From contig JBKCNM010000069.1 in the NCBI GenBank assembly GCA_046297395.1, forward strand, positions 1 to 10,664: 10,664 bases of DNA, read 5' to 3'. The notes under the pieces are model-generated. The model saw only the letters and a list, made by a program, of their open reading frames with translations, was not told the DNA's origin and made no database searches. This document shows, in pieces, positions 6,807-10,664 of this stretch. This DNA comes from JBEICQ01 sp046297395 (lineage in GTDB: Bacteria > Bacteroidota > Bacteroidia > UBA4408). Positions within the stretch are counted from its first letter, which is position 1; each line of letters begins with the position of its first letter. A program made the translations under genes and the position numbers.

Positions 6807-6814
6807 CAAAGGTA
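6807..6814 (-). promoter_or_regulatory. Candidate -7 box (TACCTTTG on minus strand) for the desaturase
   Basis: On the minus strand TACCTTTG matches the Bacteroidota TAnnTTTG consensus and would start transcription roughly 40 nt before the desaturase ATG. No well-spaced TTTG is seen for the -33 element. Confidence 0.4.
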
Positions 6815-6894
6815 TTTTTTTAATTGAAACAGCATGTAATATGCATGTTGATTATTCCGGGATTTTTGGATGAGAAATTTTTAAATCAGGGATT

Positions 6895-6914
6895 ATTCCC
6901 TGATAAACGCTGTA
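6895..6914. repeat. Perfect inverted repeat, 8-bp stem with TTAT loop
   Basis: ATCAGGGATTATTCCCTGAT forms a perfect 8-bp stem. It lies 81 bp upstream of the desaturase -7-like box. No gene ends just before it on either strand and no clean T run follows, so a terminator is unlikely; a protein-binding site or a structured transcript is more plausible. Its ATCAGG/CCTGAT half-sites also occur, in the opposite arrangement, in the palindrome upstream of psuK. Confidence 0.5.
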
Positions 6915-7000
6915 AAGCTTATCATGTAAGGATAATTTATTGATTTGCAGGAATTTCTTAAGCCAAAACAATGGCTGTGTTGAATGGTATCGTGAGGCGT

Positions 7001-7046
7001 ATTAAACTAAGTTTGTTGAAGATTAGTTTAATTTTCTTCAAACAAA
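7001..7046 (+). repeat. Two overlapping, mutually exclusive hairpins (switch-like structure)
   Basis: Hairpin 1 is a perfect 10-bp stem, ATTAAACTAA (7001-7010) with TTAGTTTAAT (7023-7032), loop GTTTGTTGAAGA. Hairpin 2 pairs that loop, TTTGTTGAAGA (7012-7022), with TCTTCAAACAAA (7035-7046), one base bulged. If both stems coexist the topology is an H-type pseudoknot, but the 2-nt connector across a 10-bp stem makes alternation more likely. No T run follows either stem. The structure lies 136 bp before the ATG at 7182. Confidence 0.55.
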
Positions 7047-7181
7047 TATTGAATCCTGAGCAGTGTAAAAATTACCAAGGTGGCCGGAAACTGACATGCA
7101 CTTTTGTTTTGAAAAAAAAATAGTACCTGCCGGGAACAATTAACATCATTATGCGTTAATTTAGCGTCAACAGCAAGCACC

Positions 7182-7901
7182 ATGAACATCACACAGGTTA
7201 GTTTACGAAATGAGCTTAATCGTCGCCGCAAAGCTCCGGCAGATGTTTTAGACCAGGTTAGACAAATCTTCGAGAATGAAGAAAAGCGCGAAGCCGAGAT
7301 ACTCAGAAGGCTCACGCAAAAAGCAGCAGCTGAAGACCTTCCTCTTGAACTGCACGAAGAGGACAAAAAGAACCTGTATCATGTAGACCACATCCGTGAT
7401 TTATGTATCCAGTACAGATTACGGTTTCTGCCTTCATCGGTGTATAAAAAAGACTTTCCCGCAGAAGCCTTACACAAAATCAAAGCTTTTGAAAGCCGTT
7501 ATGGATACAAGACGGCTGCCTTCAGCATGGTAGCTCCGGAGGCCGTATTCAGCCTGAGCGACATCAATGCCGATCCCATGCTTTTTGCCGATCTCGGCAA
7601 TGGTTATTACTATCTCCTCCACACCTGGGGCCGCGACATGAGCCGCATGCGTTCCATCCTCTGCTATCCGCTCAGAAGCATCTATCATTTTACCCTCAGT
7701 GTGTTTATTGCAGCGCTCATCTTTTCTTTCAGCTTCCCATTCAGCATCATGGGCTTTCACGACAAGTTTGAATTTTCGGTGCGTTGCTGGTTTGCCCTCC
7801 ACTGCATGATTGCGTTCTTTGGTTTTGGCATCTTCATCGGCTCCACCACACAGCAAATGTTCAGCGACAGCAGCTGGAACAGCAAGCACTTCAATTCCTG
7901 A
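7182..7901 (+). CDS. Hypothetical membrane protein with two C-terminal transmembrane helices
   Basis: I do not recognise this 239-residue protein. The first ~50 residues are highly charged and probably helical (LRNELNRRRKAPADVLDQVR). A soluble middle part follows, up to ~165, with an aromatic-rich stretch DLGNGYYYLLHTWGRDMSRM (138-156 area). Two hydrophobic helices at ~167-187 and ~203-220 are joined by a short charged loop, and ~20 polar residues end the chain. With two helices, both long ends would be on the same side of the membrane, most likely the cytoplasm given the charged N-terminus and absence of a signal peptide. The composition looks like a real gene: the frame is long, starts with a clear ATG and stops 2 bp before the convergent rsmE stop. 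No catalytic motif is visible. It is divergent from the desaturase; a shared role is only a guess. Confidence 0.75.
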   Translation: MNITQVSLRNELNRRRKAPADVLDQVRQIFENEEKREAEILRRLTQKAAAEDLPLELHEEDKKNLYHVDHIRDLCIQYRLRFLPSSVYKKDFPAEALHKIKAFESRYGYKTAAFSMVAPEAVFSLSDINADPMLFADLGNGYYYLLHTWGRDMSRMRSILCYPLRSIYHFTLSVFIAALIFSFSFPFSIMGFHDKFEFSVRCWFALHCMIAFFGFGIFIGSTTQQMFSDSSWNSKHFNS

Positions 7902-7903
7902 GT

Positions 7904-8602
7904 TTATTTGCTCAGCCATACCGCAGCCTTCAAACCTGCAGTCTCACTCCTCAGTTTCATCCGCCCAAGGGATATTTCCATGGCGCCTCGAGAGGTTAAT
8001 TGCACTATCTCTGTTTCACTGAAGTCTCCCTCTGGGCCAATTAAAACAGCCGAACTTTTTTTCAATTCCAGCGACAACAAATCGTGCATCCCTTCTTTGC
8101 GGCAATGGGCCACATACAATTGGGTTTCTCCGGAAAACATGGGCACCTCAAAAAGCGGAAGTGGCGCATGAAGCTCCGGAAGCCTGGTGTTGCCCGATTG
8201 CTTGGCCGCAGCAACGCATAACTTGCGAAGTCTTTGCATATTCACTTGTGGCTTTTCTGTATGTGCACACACAACAAAACGGATGGCAAACAGACCCAGC
8301 TCTGTGCATTTTTCCACCAGCCATTCCAGACGATCATGATTTTTAAGCGGAGAAATCCACAATTCATGCAAACATTGTGGCTCTGTATAAGTGGTTTGAA
8401 TCACTTCCAGAAGCGCCCTGGATTTCTCTACAGCTGATACCTGCGTCTCAAAAAGCATGCCTCTGCCATTGCTCACCCTTACAACATCGCCTGCCTTGAT
8501 GCGGAATACTTTTACCAGATGCACAAACTCCTCACCGGAAACGATAATCTCTCCGCCATCCGCATCTTCCACATAAAACAATTGCTTGTGAAAAGTCTGC
8601 AT
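7904..8602 (-). CDS. rsmE: 16S rRNA (uracil-1498-N3)-methyltransferase
   Basis: RsmE methylates N3 of U1498 in 16S rRNA of the 30S subunit, using S-adenosylmethionine. The 232-residue protein has a PUA-like RNA-binding N-terminus (~1-72) and a SPOUT domain with a C-terminal knot. Conserved motifs: EKCTELG (97-103), AAKQSGN (132-138, where many bacteria have AAEQSGR), LIGPEGDFS (187-195, with D where many have G) and LGRMKLRSETA (212-222), which forms the cofactor site. The replaced residues look like lineage variants rather than damage. The ATG is 3 bp after the amylase stop, so both genes are probably on one transcript. Length and motifs are normal; high confidence. Confidence 0.93.
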   Translation of the reverse strand: MQTFHKQLFYVEDADGGEIIVSGEEFVHLVKVFRIKAGDVVRVSNGRGMLFETQVSAVEKSRALLEVIQTTYTEPQCLHELWISPLKNHDRLEWLVEKCTELGLFAIRFVVCAHTEKPQVNMQRLRKLCVAAAKQSGNTRLPELHAPLPLFEVPMFSGETQLYVAHCRKEGMHDLLSLELKKSSAVLIGPEGDFSETEIVQLTSRGAMEISLGRMKLRSETAGLKAAVWLSK

Positions 8603-8605
8603 ATT

Positions 8606-10456
8606 TTATTGCTCTGAGATCACGCCCAGCACCAGGGCCTGCTTGCCTTGCACAAGAATATTCTCTTCCCCGGGTGCAAAGCTGATGAGCTGTCCGCTCA
8701 GCATGTTTTTTAATCGGTATTTTCTTCCGGTAACTTCCATAAACCGCTTCAGATTTACTTGCTGAGCCCCCTTGCCTGTATTCATGATGACCAGAATTTT
8801 TTCATTCTCATGTTCCCTGGCATACACATAAATATTTTTTTCGGGAACAAAATGTTTGTAGCTTCCTTTTCCGATGGCGGCTGATTTTTGTCTCAGCAAG
8901 CTCAGTGTGGTAATCAGCTCGCGGATGCGTTTTTCATTTGTATTGAGCGCACTGGTATCAAATTTATTCACAACATCATTCTTCCATCCGCCCGGAAAAT
9001 CTTCTCTCACTTTTCCATCCGGATTGGCATCATTTTTCATGAGAATTTCTGTTCCGTAATAGAGGCAGGGAATGCCGCGCGTGGTAAGCAACCAGGTAAT
9101 GCCCATGGCCATAAGATCTACATCCTCATGGACTACCGAAAAAAAACGGCTCACATCGTGGTTATCCAGAAATACGACATGCTTTGTGGCATCGGCATAT
9201 AAATGGTCCTGCGCAAGCGTGTAATACAATTTGGCTACCCCATCTGTCCATTCTTGCTCCTTGTTGAGTGAGGCGCTGATGCCATAGTTGGCCATGAAAT
9301 CGGTGATGCCCGGAACAAGACAATTTTCTTTTTTTACAGCATCCTGCTGAAATCCTGCCTGGATGGAAACGGCATGATCCCATACTTCACCGAACACACC
9401 GATGTCGGGAAAATCTTTTTTCAATGTTTCCAGCAACCTGAGCATGAAGGCCTGATCTGAATAGGCATAGGTATCAATCCTTAGCGCATCAATGCGGGCA
9501 TTTGCAATCCACCACAGATAAGATTGTATGAGGTAACTCTGCACTATCGGATCTGATTGATTGAGATCGGGCATGTGCTTGTCGAACCAGCCACGGGAGA
9601 ACTTGGTAAGATCATCATAGGATTTGTGCGTATCATTGAGGATACCTGCACGGTAGCTGGTACGCGTAAACTCATTCCAGCGGTTGAACCAATGTGGGAA
9701 AGGCATGTCACGGTAGAGATAGTGAAAATCACCGCAATGATTGGGCACAATGTCCATCACCATTTTTATGTTGCGTTCCTGCATGGCATTGCGCAATTCC
9801 ATCAGGGTATTCATGTCTCCCAGTCGCGGATCCACACGATAATGATCGGTGATGGCATACCCGTGATAGGATTCCTTGTACTCATTGTTTTCCAGAAATG
9901 GATTCATCCACAAAGCAGTTACACCCAGCGAAGCGATGTGGTCGAGGTGATTGTTCACCCCCTTCAAATCTCCTCCATGGCGAAGAAACATGCTGTCGCG
10001 GTTGATGCCGGTTTGCTGCATGCCCGGCTTGCTGTCGTTGTTGCTGTCTCCGTTGCTGAAACGGTCGGGCATGAGCAGATAAATGATGTCGCTCTGGGAC
10101 AATCCTCCGGGCTTTCTTTCAGGCTTGGGAAGCAATTGATAGGTAAAAAGTGTGGGCTCTCCTTTTACTTTTTTGTTGACCACCGTGTAAGTTCCGGGTT
10201 TGGCAGACGGAGAAACATTTACCTGCAGCAACACATAATCGGGATTGGAAGAAAGGATGATGTTGCGGATGAAAATCCCTTTTTCTTTTGCCACCGGAAA
10301 AGTGCTGCTTATGTTTTTGCCTTTTACCAAAAGGTTGAGTGTGGTATCGCTCATGCCGCAAAACCAGTTAGGCGGGTCAGTGCGTTCCACCTGGGCAAGC
10401 ACCGGACCGCTGAGTATCAAACCAGTGATCCATCCCAACATCCAAAGCAACCTCAT
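8606..10456 (-). CDS. GH13 alpha-amylase family enzyme, SusA-like neopullulanase/cyclomaltodextrinase, exported
   Basis: It hydrolyses alpha-glucosidic bonds in malto-oligosaccharides, pullulan or cyclodextrins, probably in the periplasm. I chose ATG 10456 because it gives a clean signal peptide, MRLLWMLGWITGLILSGPVLA, with cleavage near AQ (split here: the peptide is MRLLWMLGWITGLILSG then PVLA); the product is then 616 residues, close to Bacteroides SusA. The frame is open to 10579 with earlier ATGs, but these would bury the signal peptide. Domains: cyclomaltodextrinase N-terminal beta domain (~24-115), (beta/alpha)8 barrel (~120-520) and a small C-terminal beta domain. Catalytic residues: nucleophile D328 (RIDTY), acid/base E357 (GEVWD), stabiliser D434 (FLDNHD); region I is DIVPNH (235-240). 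No SusC/SusD or regulator is adjacent. rsmE follows after 3 bp. Confidence 0.92.
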   Translation of the reverse strand: MRLLWMLGWITGLILSGPVLAQVERTDPPNWFCGMSDTTLNLLVKGKNISSTFPVAKEKGIFIRNIILSSNPDYVLLQVNVSPSAKPGTYTVVNKKVKGEPTLFTYQLLPKPERKPGGLSQSDIIYLLMPDRFSNGDSNNDSKPGMQQTGINRDSMFLRHGGDLKGVNNHLDHIASLGVTALWMNPFLENNEYKESYHGYAITDHYRVDPRLGDMNTLMELRNAMQERNIKMVMDIVPNHCGDFHYLYRDMPFPHWFNRWNEFTRTSYRAGILNDTHKSYDDLTKFSRGWFDKHMPDLNQSDPIVQSYLIQSYLWWIANARIDALRIDTYAYSDQAFMLRLLETLKKDFPDIGVFGEVWDHAVSIQAGFQQDAVKKENCLVPGITDFMANYGISASLNKEQEWTDGVAKLYYTLAQDHLYADATKHVVFLDNHDVSRFFSVVHEDVDLMAMGITWLLTTRGIPCLYYGTEILMKNDANPDGKVREDFPGGWKNDVVNKFDTSALNTNEKRIRELITTLSLLRQKSAAIGKGSYKHFVPEKNIYVYAREHENEKILVIMNTGKGAQQVNLKRFMEVTGRKYRLKNMLSGQLISFAPGEENILVQGKQALVLGVISEQ

Positions 10457-10576
10457 CCGATAGGTCGGTCCTCTACCTTGTTTTGGACTGATAAAAAGTA
10501 TCCGGTGAATCATAAACAGTGAGAAAACTTTGTGCAACTTCATGGCATCTGATTGTAAAAAACTGATAAAAGCGCA

Positions 10577-10608
10577 CAAAGATATTCAATCGGATGAGCG
10601 CGCACAAT
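10577..10608 (-). promoter_or_regulatory. Candidate promoter of the amylase-rsmE transcript
   Basis: On the minus strand ATTG (10608-10605), one mismatch from TTTG, is followed after 20 nt by TATCTTTG (10584-10577), a full match to TAnnTTTG. Spacing fits the Bacteroidota promoter pattern. The 5' leader to ATG 10456 would be about 110 nt. Confidence 0.45.
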
Positions 10609-10619
10609 CCGTCATTCTG

Positions 10620-10664
10620 TATATTTGGCTCACGCAAAAAATATCCTTATGAACTACAGAATTG
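10620..10664 (+). promoter_or_regulatory. Candidate -7 box and possible first codons of a divergent gene at the right edge
   Basis: TATATTTG (10620-10627) matches TAnnTTTG. An ATG at 10649 follows and reads MNYRI before the window ends. Only 16 bases of the frame are visible, so a real gene cannot be confirmed; no good -33 element is seen. Confidence 0.3.

Larger units (their letters stand above)
6760..7181. other. 422-bp divergent intergenic region rich in inverted repeats
   Basis: It separates the desaturase (minus) from the membrane protein gene at 7182 (plus). I see no coding frame that I would support. It holds a -7-like box for the desaturase (6807-6814), a perfect 8-bp hairpin with a 4-nt loop (6895-6914), and overlapping alternative hairpins (7001-7046). 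An imperfect -7-like TAATTTAG at 7157-7164 lies 17 bp before the ATG of the plus-strand gene. An undetected small RNA is possible. Confidence 0.5.

Noticed and set aside
7898..7915. CTGAG / CTCAG stem with 8-nt loop at the convergent stops of the membrane protein gene and rsmE
   Set aside because: A 5-bp stem with no T run on either side is too weak to call a bidirectional terminator.
9557..10522. 321-codon open frame on the plus strand opposite the amylase
   Set aside because: It is fully antisense to a gene with intact GH13 motifs, and the translation has no recognisable domain and a low-complexity H/V/I bias.

Overview
The window looks like a piece of chromosome from a member of the Bacteroidota, probably an environmental lineage near Chitinophagales/Sphingobacteriales. 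The evidence is a Fibrobacter-type major paralogous (FISUMP) domain, a matrixin-like protease with a type IX secretion C-terminal sorting domain, a SusA-like amylase, Bacteroidota variants of the RsmE motifs, and several -7 boxes of the TAnnTTTG type. No rRNA, tRNA, CRISPR array or intact transposase is visible.

Region by region: (1) 1-622 is the 3' end of a secreted FISUMP-domain protein. (2) 623-1882 is an AT-rich accessory patch. A MntA-like nucleotidyltransferase antitoxin overlaps a HEPN (HepT-like) toxin gene that carries two in-frame stop codons. The pair is bracketed by two copies of a ~74-bp REP-like repeat, and the second copy is fused to the last ~60 codons of a microbial rhodopsin (helices F-G with the retinal lysine), followed by a strong terminator. 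(3) 2101-3699 is a secreted matrixin-like metalloprotease whose best start and signal peptide are split by an in-frame TAA. (4) 3696-6759, minus strand, holds a membrane fatty acid desaturase followed by psuK and psuG, a two-step pseudouridine breakdown pathway. (5) 6760-7181 is a 422-bp divergent intergenic region rich in inverted repeats, including two hairpins that cannot form together. (6) 7182-7901 is an unrecognised two-helix membrane protein. (7) 7904-10456, minus strand, is a SusA-like neopullulanase/cyclomaltodextrinase followed 3 nt later by rsmE. The last ~45 bp look like the promoter and first codons of a divergent gene.

Functionally, PsuK phosphorylates pseudouridine and PsuG splits the phosphate to uracil plus ribose 5-phosphate. 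The amylase hydrolyses malto-oligosaccharides, probably in the periplasm; RsmE methylates 16S rRNA and may only share its transcript. The points most worth a second look are the decayed toxin beside an intact antitoxin, the repeat-bounded patch joined to a truncated rhodopsin, the interrupted signal peptide, and the alternative hairpins at 7001-7046. I found no convincing wholly new system.
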